NCBI RefSeq assembly: GCF_000236035.1
Contig: NZ_JH393259.1
Span: 1-64,000 of the forward strand
Origin: Vreelandella boliviensis LC1
Lineage (GTDB): Bacteria > Pseudomonadota > Gammaproteobacteria > Pseudomonadales > Halomonadaceae
Direction: 5' to 3'
DNA: 64,000 nt
Below are positions 7,348 through 15,643 of this stretch, piece by piece. Numbering within the stretch: the first letter of the stretch is position 1; every line of letters begins with the position of its first letter. The position numbers and the translations under genes are program-made. Under the pieces are notes generated by a model, which saw only the letters and a program-made list of their open reading frames with translations, had not been told where the DNA came from and searched no databases.

Positions 7348-9216
7348 TCAGTTCGACAGGCCTTCGTGACCAGGCACGAAACCGCCCAGCAGGCGGTCGA
7401 TTTCCTTGGCAGGCATTGGACGGTAGAAGAAGAACCCCTGGATGAGGTCGCAATGCATTTCGCGAAGCATTGACAACTGTTCGGCGTTCTCGACGCCTTC
7501 AGCCACCACCTCCAATCCCAACCGATGACCGATGAAAATGGCACCCTCCATGATGGCCCTATCCTTCGGCTGTGTGGGAGCGTCGAGGATGAAGGAGCGA
7601 TCGATCTTCAGGGCGGTGACTGGAAAGTGCTTGAGATAACTCAGGGAGGAATAACCGGTTCCGAAGTCGTCGATAGCAATGTGAATACCGCGATGATAGA
7701 GGCGCCGCAGGTCCTCGAGGACGGTCTCGTCGGCTTCGATCAGGACATTCTCGGTCAATTCGATGCCGATATCCCGCGGGCCTAAGCCGTGACGCTGCAG
7801 CGAGTCCTCGAAGCTCTTGAGAGCATCGGGACGCACCAGCTGACGACCCGAGACATTGATGTCGATGCGATGCTGATGAAATCCCTTGGCACGCCATTTT
7901 ACCTGCTGGCGGCAAGCCTCTTCGATGACCCAGTCGCCTAGACGATGGATTAAACCGGAACGCTCGGCCAGCGGGATAAACTCGGCAGGCGAGATCGGCG
8001 GGCCCTCGGCAGGCTGCCAGCGTAGCAAGGCCTCGAGATTCTCTATTCGCCCACTGGCCGCCGAGACCTGGGGCTGGTAGTGGAGGGCGAATTCACCGTT
8101 ATCCAGAGCTTCCTCGAGTCGCGCCGAGAGATAGTGCTGGCGAACCAGCTCATCATGGAGCTTCTGTTGGAAGAAACTTACAGCACCCCGACCATCCAGT
8201 TTGGCACGATTCTTGGCAACATCGGCATTACGGATCAATTCGCGTGACGATTCACCATTCTCGGGAAAGAGCGCCACACCCAGGCAGGCCGTGACCTGAC
8301 GCTCCCGACCATCCAGGACGAAAGGTTTCCGAAAGACATTCTGGACAAGACGAACGACCCGCCTGACATCCGAGTCCAAGTGGACGCCGGGAAAGGCCAG
8401 CACGAATTCATCGCTTGAGACACGGGACACCAGGTCTGTGATTCGCTGGCATTCTTTCAGTCGCCAAGTCAGCTCAATGAGCAGGCGATCGCCCTGATCA
8501 TAGCCAAGTGCATCATTGATCTCGACGAAGTGATCGATGTCCAGGTAGATGGTTGCCAGGCCATTGCCCTGGCGTCGACAGGAATCCAACAGACTGTCCA
8601 GGTCGACCTCGAAGGTCTGGCGGTTAGGAAGGTGGGTGAGCCTGTCGAAACGGGTGGCGAATTCCAGGTCACGGTGGGCGCGCTTTTGGTCGGAAAGATC
8701 GACATCCACGCAGAACATCAAGGGTGAGTCGGTATGCTCATTGAGCATCAGATGCTGCGAAAAGACAGGTACCAGTTCACCTGTTTTGTGCTTGAGCTCG
8801 AGTTCCTCGGCGGGTATAGCAACCCCTTCTTTGATCCAGGCACCATGCGCCTGGATCATCTCGTCACGCATGAAGGCAGGAATGATCAGATCTTCCAGTA
8901 ACTGTCCCTGGGCTTCCTCAGCGGTATAGCCATAGAGACGAGTGCTACCCTCATTCCAGTAAATCACTCGCCGATCGCTATCATATCCCTGAACCGCCAC
9001 CTTCGGCAGACTCTCCAGCAGGGCGCGGAATCGCTGCTCACTCTCCAGATACTGACGGCGTACTAACTCGACTTCTTTCCTGCCGGCATCATGCGAATCG
9101 ATGCCATTAGTAGAAGGTGTCTTTGACACCTGCAACACGAGCGCATCGGAAAACTCCCTGCGGTTCTCCTTTATGCGTTCCGGATCTCTGTGATGTCGGG
9201 AATCGCTGGCAGTCAT
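7348..9216 (-). CDS. PAS-GGDEF-EAL protein, probable c-di-GMP phosphodiesterase
   Basis: This encodes 622 residues from ATG 9216; a GTG three codons upstream is the alternative. It has no membrane segment. A PAS domain (about 60-180, with VIYWNEGSTRLYGYTAEEA) is followed by a GGDEF domain (about 185-345) whose active site reads SSDEF instead of GG[DE]EF, so it is probably not a cyclase. An EAL domain (about 360-610) has the signature NLEALLRW, ELTENVLIE, DDFGTGYSSL and EGVE motifs of active phosphodiesterases. The protein would lower c-di-GMP in response to a signal at the PAS domain. It is transcribed alone. Confidence 0.9.
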   Translation of the reverse strand: MTASDSRHHRDPERIKENRREFSDALVLQVSKTPSTNGIDSHDAGRKEVELVRRQYLESEQRFRALLESLPKVAVQGYDSDRRVIYWNEGSTRLYGYTAEEAQGQLLEDLIIPAFMRDEMIQAHGAWIKEGVAIPAEELELKHKTGELVPVFSQHLMLNEHTDSPLMFCVDVDLSDQKRAHRDLEFATRFDRLTHLPNRQTFEVDLDSLLDSCRRQGNGLATIYLDIDHFVEINDALGYDQGDRLLIELTWRLKECQRITDLVSRVSSDEFVLAFPGVHLDSDVRRVVRLVQNVFRKPFVLDGRERQVTACLGVALFPENGESSRELIRNADVAKNRAKLDGRGAVSFFQQKLHDELVRQHYLSARLEEALDNGEFALHYQPQVSAASGRIENLEALLRWQPAEGPPISPAEFIPLAERSGLIHRLGDWVIEEACRQQVKWRAKGFHQHRIDINVSGRQLVRPDALKSFEDSLQRHGLGPRDIGIELTENVLIEADETVLEDLRRLYHRGIHIAIDDFGTGYSSLSYLKHFPVTALKIDRSFILDAPTQPKDRAIMEGAIFIGHRLGLEVVAEGVENAEQLSMLREMHCDLIQGFFFYRPMPAKEIDRLLGGFVPGHEGLSN

Positions 9217-9225
9217 GGGATCCAC

Positions 9226-9481
9226 TTACAGAAAAAACACTGTCAAGAGCCATCATAATGGCAACAATAGGTACTTTGTTGTAATTATCCTACACCTATT
9301 TGTAGGAGATAACCTATACATATACGTCATCAACGGTCTGATCCTGTTTTCAAAAAAATCACTCTTTTTTAGTATATTTCTTTGACATATTCTTACAAAT
9401 CTTTTCATTTCCCTCCTGTTGACCGCGTGTTTACACCGGCAACCCCGGGCAATTCCGCCCAGTTAACAGGAGAATACCAAC
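9226..9481. other. Divergent intergenic region
   Basis: It separates the EAL gene (minus) from the dioxygenase gene (plus) and must hold both promoters. CCTACA and TGTAGG (9289-9306) form a small hairpin, a possible operator. The SD AGGAG at 9468-9472 serves the dioxygenase. Confidence 0.35.
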
Positions 9482-10276
9482 ATGAAACTCGATACTCTCA
9501 AGCACGGTTTCGGCCTCACCTCCATGCCTGCCGACTCACTCGCCGATTATTGGAATCCGGGAGTGATCGAAGCGCTGAGGCATCAGGATTGGGCGAAAAC
9601 CGATATTCGTGAGCGAATCGATCTGACCGCCTGGCAGGGGTTTACCGCTGACCTGCCGCGCGATCCCTATGTTAACCAGCGGTGGAAGCGGATGTCATGG
9701 CTCGCCCTGAATGATCAGGGGGATGTCGAGGATATGGGCCAATGCCCAATGGCCCAGGGAGGGGCCTTCAACGACGCGGAAAGCATGGCGGATCGCCTGC
9801 GGTACTATGATCCGCTGACGCGGGAATTCATGGTACGCCCTGATGTGAAGGCCTTCGTTCGCGCCTGGGCAAGGCTGTGGAGTATCGGTGCGCACGAACC
9901 CATTCTGATGCAGATCACCGGGGTTCGCGGAGAAGGCAACATCGACCCTCTTCAAGGACAGGGAATTCATGCCGATGGCTGCAAAGCCCTAAGCATTCTG
10001 GTCATCAATCGGGAAAACGTGGCGGGCGCTGAAAACCACCTCTACGCAGACAAGGCTGGCACGCAACCCTTGGTCGATATCACCCTGAATCCGGGTGATA
10101 TCCTTCATCTGAGCGATGACCGGCTATTCCACAGTGTCGACGGGATCGAACAGCTCGACAGCGAGGCACCCTTCGAGCGGTTCATCATCATTATCAACAG
10201 CCGCTTCGTCGACGACTTCCAGAACCGCATGTTGCGTCGCCACTTCCCGGAAGCAGTTCTTAATGAGCGCGACTGA
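9482..10276 (+). CDS. 2-oxoglutarate/Fe(II) dioxygenase, amino-acid hydroxylase family
   Basis: This encodes 264 residues. It resembles the 2OG-Fe_Oxy_2 family (PF10014), which includes L-isoleucine 4-hydroxylase. The iron triad is visible: His and Asp in QGIHADGC (HxD) and the distal His in DDRLFHSVDGI. The Arg in EAPFERFIIIIN is well placed to bind 2-oxoglutarate. Family enzymes hydroxylate free aliphatic amino acids; the substrate here cannot be read from the sequence. ATG 9482 has AGGAG nine bases upstream. The gene is monocistronic and closed by a long palindrome. Confidence 0.8.
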   Translation: MKLDTLKHGFGLTSMPADSLADYWNPGVIEALRHQDWAKTDIRERIDLTAWQGFTADLPRDPYVNQRWKRMSWLALNDQGDVEDMGQCPMAQGGAFNDAESMADRLRYYDPLTREFMVRPDVKAFVRAWARLWSIGAHEPILMQITGVRGEGNIDPLQGQGIHADGCKALSILVINRENVAGAENHLYADKAGTQPLVDITLNPGDILHLSDDRLFHSVDGIEQLDSEAPFERFIIIINSRFVDDFQNRMLRRHFPEAVLNERD

Positions 10277-10300
10277 CACTCTCGGTAAATTGAGAACCTA

Positions 10301-10346
10301 GCACAACCAAGACGCCTCCGGAATTCCGGGGGCGTCTTGGTTGTGC
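10301..10346 (+). terminator. 46-nt palindromic terminator-like hairpin
   Basis: GCACAACCAAGACGCC (10301-10316) pairs perfectly with 10331-10346, and the centre CCGGAATTCCGG pairs with itself. The hairpin is very stable. There is no U-run after it on either strand; instead the following bases read GTGCGC, which may be the start of an inserted element. Confidence 0.6.
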
Positions 10347-10552
10347 GCTTGACTGGCGATGTTCCCGCCGGTGGTGCTGGGAGTAAAAGTCCCCCTCATA
10401 AGGCACGAGATCTGGGCGAGCAGCAGGCTCTCGATGAACACAGGTCAACGCTGAGCGCTATCCTGCTTCGCTAAGGTAGCTATGACAAAACCGAACGCAG
10501 GCAAGCTGCGGCTTAACGCGGGCGGGTAAGCTTACCGGCCCTTGTGGGCCGG
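10343..10552 (+). ncRNA. Structured non-coding stretch, possible 5' remnant of a group II intron
   Basis: Immediately at the foot of the hairpin the sequence reads GTGCGC, close to the GUGCG start of group II introns. Class C introns are known to insert just after terminator-like stem-loops. The next 200 bases have no ORF but several short local stems: GGCG/CGCC, GGGA/TCCC around GTAAAAG, GAGC/GCTC around AGCAG, the palindrome GGTAAGCTTACC (10525-10536) and the hairpin CCGGCCC/GGGCCGG (10535-10552). No maturase gene or domain V was found. The assignment is an inference from position and structure. Confidence 0.28.
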
Positions 10553-10576
10553 CTTCGTCAGGTAAAGTCCCTAAGT

Positions 10577-11110
10577 TCAGGGAGCGATGCGGGTACTGGC
10601 GTCGGTAAAGCCGATCAGCGAAATATCCAGGTCCATGCGCTCACCGCGTGGATCAATCATGCTAAGGGTTGCCGTGCTGCCACTGCGGAGTTGCTGCAAC
10701 ATCGACGCTTCAATGGGCGCGTCTGCACGGCATCCTTGCTCTTGGCAGACCTGATAGGGGAACTGGATTGGCTCACCGTTATCCACGCTCAATTGCAGGC
10801 CCGCGGCCAGACGTACCCCCAGCGGCACGAAGAAGCTCATCACTGGGTCATCGATCTGGGGCGGGTAGTCGAGGATTACCTGCATCAAGGGCTGGTCGCT
10901 GTCAGGATGAGTGACCAATTGCGACATCGCACAAGGGGCTGGTTCCTCGGCATTTCGCTGGCAACGGACTTCCCAGTCCTGGAACGACTCGGTAGTGACA
11001 TCATTACTGGAGGCTGCCCCCGGTTGTTGTTGGCTGAAGGCATTGGGAGACAACGCCAAGAGCGATAATAGCCCCATTCTGCATAGGTTTTGAGTAAGAG
11101 AGTTCGGCAT
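10577..11110 (-). CDS. Invasion-associated locus B (IalB) family protein
   Basis: This encodes 177 residues with a Sec signal peptide (cleavage near AFSQQQ). The mature part carries the IalB pattern: FQDWEVRCQ near the start, a Cys pair around PAPCAMSQ, and the later pair in YQVCQEQGCRADAP. Four Cys suggest two disulfides in the periplasm. Family members are named after a Bartonella factor but are widespread in free-living bacteria with unknown function. AGGAGG nine bases before ATG 11110 confirms the start. It is monocistronic. Confidence 0.8.
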   Translation of the reverse strand: MPNSLTQNLCRMGLLSLLALSPNAFSQQQPGAASSNDVTTESFQDWEVRCQRNAEEPAPCAMSQLVTHPDSDQPLMQVILDYPPQIDDPVMSFFVPLGVRLAAGLQLSVDNGEPIQFPYQVCQEQGCRADAPIEASMLQQLRSGSTATLSMIDPRGERMDLDISLIGFTDASTRIAP

Positions 11111-11186
11111 TGGCGTAACCTCCTGTTGGTTCGCTGATGGTGGATAATAATACTCACCATGCCTGCTTGTTCGCTTGAGGTCGAGC

Positions 11187-11238
11187 CCTTGGTTTACGAG
11201 AGCTGGGTTGGGCGGTTTTTTTATTTAGTTTCACCTAA
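11187..11238 (+). repeat. Dispersed repeat, copy 1
   Basis: The segment contains CCCTTGGTTTACGAGAGC, GGTTGGGCGGTTT and TTTTTTTATTTAGTTTCACCT. All three blocks recur in the same order at 15544-15640. It is probably part of an unknown repeated element or an old duplicated terminator region, as the T-run follows a GC-rich block. Confidence 0.45.
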
Positions 11239-11250
11239 AGGCCATCATAG

Positions 11251-11778
11251 CTATCCCTCCTCCATCACTTCCTCAACCCATTCCACCCAAGTTTCGGTTA
11301 GTCGCTGACCAAGCCGCAACGTGTGCCAGGGCGCGCGCTTGGCGGGCGTCAGCGCCTGTGGGTCGCTAAACCACTCCCGCTCGATGGCGGCGTAGGTCGT
11401 CAGACGCTCCTTGAGCTGCTCGCGAAAAGCGGTGAGCTCTTCGCGGCGGGCCTGCTCGGGCCAGCGCTCCCAAGCGAAAAATTTGGCAAACAGCGGCTGG
11501 CGCACAGGGCTGGCGGCCAAGGGCTCGGCGAGCCAGGTGTCGAGCGCTTGAAGGCCCGCTTCGGTAACTCGATAAATCTTGCGGTCGGGGCGTTCAGTTT
11601 GCGGCAGCGTCTCGCATGTTAACTGGCCATCACTGCGCATCCGTTCAAGTTCGCGGTAGAGCTGCTGATGGCTGGCCTGCCAAACATGGGCAAGGCCTTC
11701 TTTGAAGCGTTGCAGGATATCGTAGCCGGTGCCGGGCTCGCGCTGCAGAGTGATTAATAAAACGGCACGTAGGGACAT
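11251..11778 (-). CDS. PadR-family transcriptional regulator
   Basis: This encodes 175 residues. The N-terminal winged helix (about 1-80) has the PadR pattern: GTGYDILQRF, HQQLYRELERMRSDG, and the wing RPDRKIYRVTEAG. The C-terminal helical part (EQARREELTAFREQLKERL) is the dimerisation region. It is divergent from the DUF2306-like gene, with two palindromes between them, which suggests it represses both itself and that neighbour. The ligand is unknown. Confidence 0.88.
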   Translation of the reverse strand: MSLRAVLLITLQREPGTGYDILQRFKEGLAHVWQASHQQLYRELERMRSDGQLTCETLPQTERPDRKIYRVTEAGLQALDTWLAEPLAASPVRQPLFAKFFAWERWPEQARREELTAFREQLKERLTTYAAIEREWFSDPQALTPAKRAPWHTLRLGQRLTETWVEWVEEVMEEG

Positions 11779-11804
11779 AAGAAACCGTAGGTTGTGGGAT
11801 TATT

Positions 11805-11820
11805 ATGCACATAGTTGCAT
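11805..11820. promoter_or_regulatory. Candidate PadR operator 1
   Basis: ATGCACATAGTTGCAT is an inverted repeat with ATGCA and TGCAT arms, placed just upstream of the padR-type gene. PadR proteins usually bind ATGT/ACAT-like inverted repeats of this size. Confidence 0.55.
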
Positions 11821-11843
11821 ATTGAAATGGCAGAGGCTAGCTT

Positions 11844-11859
11844 ATGCAACAAGTTGCAT
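11844..11859. promoter_or_regulatory. Candidate PadR operator 2
   Basis: ATGCAACAAGTTGCAT is a perfect palindrome with 7-bp arms around AA. Its centre is 39 bp from that of operator 1, and it lies between the divergent promoters. Confidence 0.6.
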
Positions 11860-11894
11860 TTGATATTCGATTGGCTCTGCTCTCGGAGGATTCC

Positions 11895-12266
11895 ATGGCA
11901 TTTACCCTGCATCTTTACGCGTCCTTTCTGGCCCTGGGGCTTGGGGCTATTGTGCTGCTCTCGACCAAGGGGACTATGCTCCATCGCATAATGGGCAGCA
12001 CCTGGGTGCTGGCCATGGCCCTCTCGGCTTTGAGCTCTTTCTGGTTTGGCGGCGGCGTTTTGCCGCTTTTGGGTCACTTTGGGCCGATTCGTTTGCTTTC
12101 GTTATGGGTGCTAGTGGCTCTTGCTGTTGCAGTGTTGGCGATTCTCAAGGGCAGGGTAGAGCAGCATCGCAGTTGGATGAGGGGAGCTTACCTGGGTCTG
12201 GTCGGTGCCTTTATCGGTACCTTGGCGCCGGGGCGCTGGGTTGCCGTTCAGCTAGGCATATGGTGA
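11895..12266 (+). CDS. DUF2306-like four-helix membrane protein
   Basis: This encodes 123 residues, start ATG 11895 after GGAGGA (spacing 4); a longer in-frame ORF begins inside the palindrome and is less likely. Four membrane segments fill the protein. The features HLYASFLALGLGAIVLLSTKG, HRIMGSTWVLAMALSALSSF and EQHRSWMRGAYLGLV match the DUF2306 pattern of conserved His and Arg between helices. The role is unknown. Divergence from the PadR gene suggests it is the regulated target. Confidence 0.7.
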   Translation: MAFTLHLYASFLALGLGAIVLLSTKGTMLHRIMGSTWVLAMALSALSSFWFGGGVLPLLGHFGPIRLLSLWVLVALAVAVLAILKGRVEQHRSWMRGAYLGLVGAFIGTLAPGRWVAVQLGIW

Positions 12267-12375
12267 CAGTTAAAAGCCAGCAATGAAGATATTGCCAATG
12301 TGCGCCTCACAGAGCACTCCAACCTTCGTTGAGCTTATGCTAACTTAGCATTAACCACCTGTGAGGTAGCTTCCC

Positions 12376-13002
12376 ATGTCTATTGAAATCTGGTTTGCCT
12401 TTGCCCTCGCATCAGTGGCTTTGCTCGCTATCCCTGGGCCAACGATCTTGACCGTAGTCAGCTACTCTATCGCCCAAGGTAGGCGCGCCAATATTCCGCT
12501 GGTCGCAGCGGTGGCGTTGGGGGATTCAACGGCGCTGCTCTTTTCGTTGCTTGGCCTGGGAGCCGTTTTAGCCACCTCAGCATTTTGGTTCACCGTTATC
12601 AAATGGATCGGCGGTTTATACCTGCTCTATATGGGCATCAAGCTGTTGCGTGCCGGTATATCATCAGTGCAGCCGGTAACACCGACAGTTTCAGGTTCCC
12701 GCTGGAAGCTCTTCATTAACACCTATCTCGTTACTGCGCTCAACCCGAAGGGGATTATCTTCTTCGTTGCCTTCTTACCACAATTCGTTAACCCCAATGC
12801 AAATGCGGGGCAGCAGCTGTGGATTCTTGCGGCAACCTTCGTGGCGTTGGCAACGCTGAACGCCACTCTTTATGCCGTGTTCGCAACGTCGGTGCGTAAG
12901 ATGCTTACATCGCGCCGTGCCCAGCAGCGCTTTAACCTCGTTGGCGGCACGTTACTCTCTTCGGCTGGTATATGGGCACTAATTGTCAAGCGGCCTGCGT
13001 AA
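12376..13002 (+). CDS. LysE/RhtB-family amino-acid exporter
   Basis: This encodes 208 residues with about six membrane helices. Family marks are the N-terminal AIPGPTILTVVSYSIAQGRR, the central WIGGLYLLYMGIKLLRAG and TALNPKGIIFFVAFLPQFV. Such proteins export amino acids or analogues by proton antiport. The substrate is not readable. GAGG lies before ATG 12376. No regulator is adjacent. A second paralogue is at 33871-34506. Confidence 0.88.
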   Translation: MSIEIWFAFALASVALLAIPGPTILTVVSYSIAQGRRANIPLVAAVALGDSTALLFSLLGLGAVLATSAFWFTVIKWIGGLYLLYMGIKLLRAGISSVQPVTPTVSGSRWKLFINTYLVTALNPKGIIFFVAFLPQFVNPNANAGQQLWILAATFVALATLNATLYAVFATSVRKMLTSRRAQQRFNLVGGTLLSSAGIWALIVKRPA

Positions 13003-13055
13003 GCAAAGGCCGGTAAATTTGGCGATGGCAACACTATTCGTATCTGGAGACAAAT

Positions 13056-13646
13056 GTGAATGAACCCCTTCAAAAGCTGCTGACGGAACTGGAGCACTTT
13101 GGCCAACAAAACGATGCCGCCGTTTCTGAACGTCCACGAAGAATGCTGAATATCACCCGTGAGACGGGGGAATTTCTAGCGGTACTTGTTCAAGCAACCA
13201 ACGCGCAACGAGTGCTCGAGATTGGTACCTCTAATGGGTACTCCACCTTATGGCTGGCCCAGTCGGCGCAGATAATTGGCGGGCACGTTACTACGGTTGA
13301 ATTTTCCGAATACAAGCTTGAGATGGCCGCGTGGAATTTTGAGCGCTCGGGCCTTTCGAATGTCATCACTCAACATCGAGGGGAGGCGGGCGATTTGCTG
13401 GAGAGGCTGGACGATGGCTGTTTTGATCTGGTGTTTTTAGACTCGAAACGGTCTGATTATGTGCAGTGGTGGCCGAATATCCAGCGCGTTTTACGCCACG
13501 GTGGGCTTCTTGTGGTGGATAACGCCACTTCCCATGCGGATGAAATGGCTGCTTTTATAGCGCTGGTATCGGCAGACTCCAATTTCTCCACGTGCACTGT
13601 ACCCGTCGGCAATGGCGAGTTTCTGGCAACGCGGTGTGGTGGTTAG
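13056..13646 (+). CDS. SAM-dependent O-methyltransferase, family 3
   Basis: This encodes 196 residues. GTG 13056 is the likely start, with GGAG eight bases upstream; the ATG two bases earlier is immediately stopped. The SAM-binding loop is VLEIGTSNGYSTLWLA (about 52-67), with the acidic residue in VTTVEFSEYK. The later DLVFLDSKRSDYVQWWP and LLVVDNATSHAD match the metal-dependent catechol/caffeoyl-CoA O-methyltransferase fold. The natural acceptor is unknown. The gene follows the LysE gene by 53 bp on the same strand and may share its transcript. Confidence 0.85.
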   Translation: MNEPLQKLLTELEHFGQQNDAAVSERPRRMLNITRETGEFLAVLVQATNAQRVLEIGTSNGYSTLWLAQSAQIIGGHVTTVEFSEYKLEMAAWNFERSGLSNVITQHRGEAGDLLERLDDGCFDLVFLDSKRSDYVQWWPNIQRVLRHGGLLVVDNATSHADEMAAFIALVSADSNFSTCTVPVGNGEFLATRCGG

Positions 13647-13762
13647 AGGGAGCCCTTATCACGGCTTGTCTTATCGTAAAAGGCACTCTAGCTGACTACT
13701 AACATGGAGGCTGAGTTTTGTTACTTAATGAACGTAAACCGTCAGAATATAAACGGAATTAA

Positions 13763-13924
13763 CCCTGCAGAGATGTCGTAAAGGGTTATCCGGAAGCCAT
13801 AGCGCACATTTATAATTACTATAATAGAAATACCGCTATTTCATTTAAAGAAAAGGCACTAGCGGGTACCGATATCGAGCGCAGAATTGAGAGTATTCAG
13901 GGAGGTTGTGAGCTTTGCCTGTGA
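13763..13924 (+). pseudogene. Decayed coding fragment
   Basis: An open frame of 53 codons without a start reads as plausible protein (KGYPEAIAHIYNYYNRNT, GTDIERRIESIQGGCELCL) and stops at TGA. Upstream frames are broken. The family was not recognised. The rest of 13647-14121 holds no gene, only the promoter region of the next. Confidence 0.3.
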
Positions 13925-14121
13925 AATACACTCCTTATTAAACCGCTTATTGCTCTCATATGTGTGCTAACGCACAGACCCTGGGAGGTCAGGCCCTGAA
14001 CATGAAGGTGCGGGTTCGCGTCGTTTGACCGCCATGGTATTGGTCGCGTCACTATCCGCGCTAGATAACTAATGGCGCATTATTGAAATACAATCTTAAT
14101 AATGTCAGGAGGGATCTTCTC

Positions 14122-14670
14122 ATGATTAGATTCAACACTGCAGCAATGGCTTTTTGTCTTTTCGGTGCACTGCCTATGGCAGCATCCGCCCAAACCTCAG
14201 AGTACGGTCCACAAGAGGGCGAACGTGAATTTTCGATCTCTGGAACCGGCAGTAACGATCGGAATTTCAATAGCGGAAACTTCGGCGTGACTGGCGATCT
14301 TGGTTGGTATCTGAGGGATAACATGGTTGCCGGTGTCCGGCAAAGCGTCAATTACGCCGATGTTGAAGGCGAAGGCGTCACAGATGATTTCTGGAACGGC
14401 TCAACCCGTGGTTACCTAAACTATCAGTTCCTTGATGGTCGTGCGCGGCCCTTCGTCGGTGCTAGCCTCGGTGGAGTCTATGGAGACGGTGTCAAGGACA
14501 GCGCCTTCGCGGGACTAGAAACGGGTATGAAATACTATGTTCTGCCCAAGACCTATTTCCTCGCCCGCGCCGAGTATCAGTTCCTATTCAGCGACACCAA
14601 TGATGCCACCGATGCGTTTCAGGACGACGGGATCTGGGCTTATACGATTGGTCTGGGCTACAATTTCTGA
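14122..14670 (+). CDS. Small outer-membrane beta-barrel protein
   Basis: This encodes 182 residues. ATG 14122 is preceded by AGGAGGG. The signal peptide ends near AASAQTSE. The mature part alternates polar and hydrophobic residues in about eight strands with many Gly and Tyr, and ends in a C-terminal Phe (IGLGYNF) as required for BAM insertion. The pattern LGWYLRDNMVAGVRQ and YFLARAEYQFLF resembles OmpX/OmpA-type barrels. Its role could be adhesion or envelope stability; nothing more specific is visible. Confidence 0.75.
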   Translation: MIRFNTAAMAFCLFGALPMAASAQTSEYGPQEGEREFSISGTGSNDRNFNSGNFGVTGDLGWYLRDNMVAGVRQSVNYADVEGEGVTDDFWNGSTRGYLNYQFLDGRARPFVGASLGGVYGDGVKDSAFAGLETGMKYYVLPKTYFLARAEYQFLFSDTNDATDAFQDDGIWAYTIGLGYNF

Positions 14671-14787
14671 ACCATGTCAAGATGCCATCAACCGCCATGG
14701 CCATGTGGCTGGCTTGCATCTCTTGCGTGCGGATGGCATCGGCCTTGCGTCCCGGATAGCGTTGCTTGTAGCTATTAAGCTGGGCCC
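14671..14787. other. Spacer with unidentified coding-like remnant
   Basis: The minus strand reads NSYKQRYPGRKADAIR in one frame, which looks like protein but has no start and no recognised family. It lies between the barrel gene and the copD remnant. Confidence 0.2.
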
Positions 14788-15146
14788 TTAACTACCCAAG
14801 GTGGATGTCCTATCCGTTTTGGATGATGTCACCCTTGTCAGCACCGCAGTGATCAGGAGGATAACCGCGACCAGCACCATCTCCAGCGCTGCAACCGTCG
14901 TGGGGCTGTTGCGGCGCCGCTCTCAAAGGCCGGTACAAGCCGCCACTTGTTTGCGGTAGCAGATAACAGCAGCACCGCGACAATCAATACCTTGCCGATC
15001 CAGAATTGTCCATATGCCGTGGTGAGCAGTGGCGTGAGACCGCCCGTTAGCAGCGTGGCCAAAGTGACACCCGCCAGTACCCACAAGCCAACTCCGCCCA
15101 TCGCGACTAGGGCACTCAGGTAAACTCTGGCCGCCACGAGAATCAT
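14788..15146 (-). pseudogene. copD-like copper resistance membrane protein, broken
   Basis: The first frame (VYLSALVAMGGVGLWVLAGV, then TTAYGQFWIGKVLIVAVLLL and SATANKWRLVPAFE) matches the C-terminal half of CopD-family membrane proteins, including the GK and NKxRLVP motifs. The reading then moves to another frame in which VAALEMVLVAVILLITAVLT completes the last helix before TAA at 14788-14790. A frameshift lies near 14890-14920. The N-terminal half is missing. Confidence 0.7.
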
Positions 15147-15197
15147 CGCTACGGTCTAGACATCGAGGCTATTTTCGGAGAACAACCAGACCACGGG

Positions 15198-15545
15198 TCA
15201 GGGCTCGACCGAGAAGTTAAAACCGTCGGATATCATGTGCCAAAAGCTAATGATTTCAGTATCTATAATATGTCCTGGTATTGCGTTAAAAGCCTTAAAA
15301 TCATCATAAAAAAGAGGGATTAGTGCGTGGTGACCAGCGAGACCCACATGGCCGGTTTTGATCTCTTGGATGCTGCCGATGAAGAGCTTGATTAGCACGA
15401 AGCTGAGGAAGCCGAAGGCGATACCCAGGGTGATCGAGTAGGTCAGTGACATCAGGATGATGGCCAGAAAAGCTGGAAGGCTTGGTCGAATTTCGTCCAC
15501 TCGACCTTGCTGGTCCGGGCCAGCATAAACAGCCCCAACAAGCCC
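15198..15545 (-). pseudogene. NCS2-family nucleobase permease fragment
   Basis: LPAFLAIILMSLTYSITLGI followed by AFGFLSFVLIKLF is the late membrane segment of NCS2 (AzgA-like) permeases. Upstream in a second frame the family reads on as LFMLARTSKVEWTKFDQAF, so there is a frameshift near 15481. The 5' side ends at the repeat starting 15544, and after about 15300 the C-terminal part is unrelated. Non-functional. Confidence 0.65.
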
Positions 15546-15643
15546 CTTGGTTTACAAGAGCGTGGTTTACAAGAGCGTGGTTGGACGGTTTACCTTCCTC
15601 TTTACCCAGTCTTCCAGAGCGCTTTTTTATTTAGCTCCACCTT
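15544..15643 (+). repeat. Dispersed repeat, copy 2, with internal 15-bp duplication
   Basis: It shares CCCTTGGTTTAC, GGTTGG-CGGTTT and TTTTTTATTTAG-TCCACCT blocks with 11187-11238. Inside it, TTTACAAGAGCGTGG is duplicated in tandem (15551-15565 and 15566-15580). It separates the NCS2 remnant from further decayed sequence. Confidence 0.45.

Noticed and set aside
10465-10485. CGCTAAGGTAGC, which recalls a conserved 23S rRNA segment
   Set aside because: The flanking bases do not match 23S rRNA, so the similarity is only a dozen bases.
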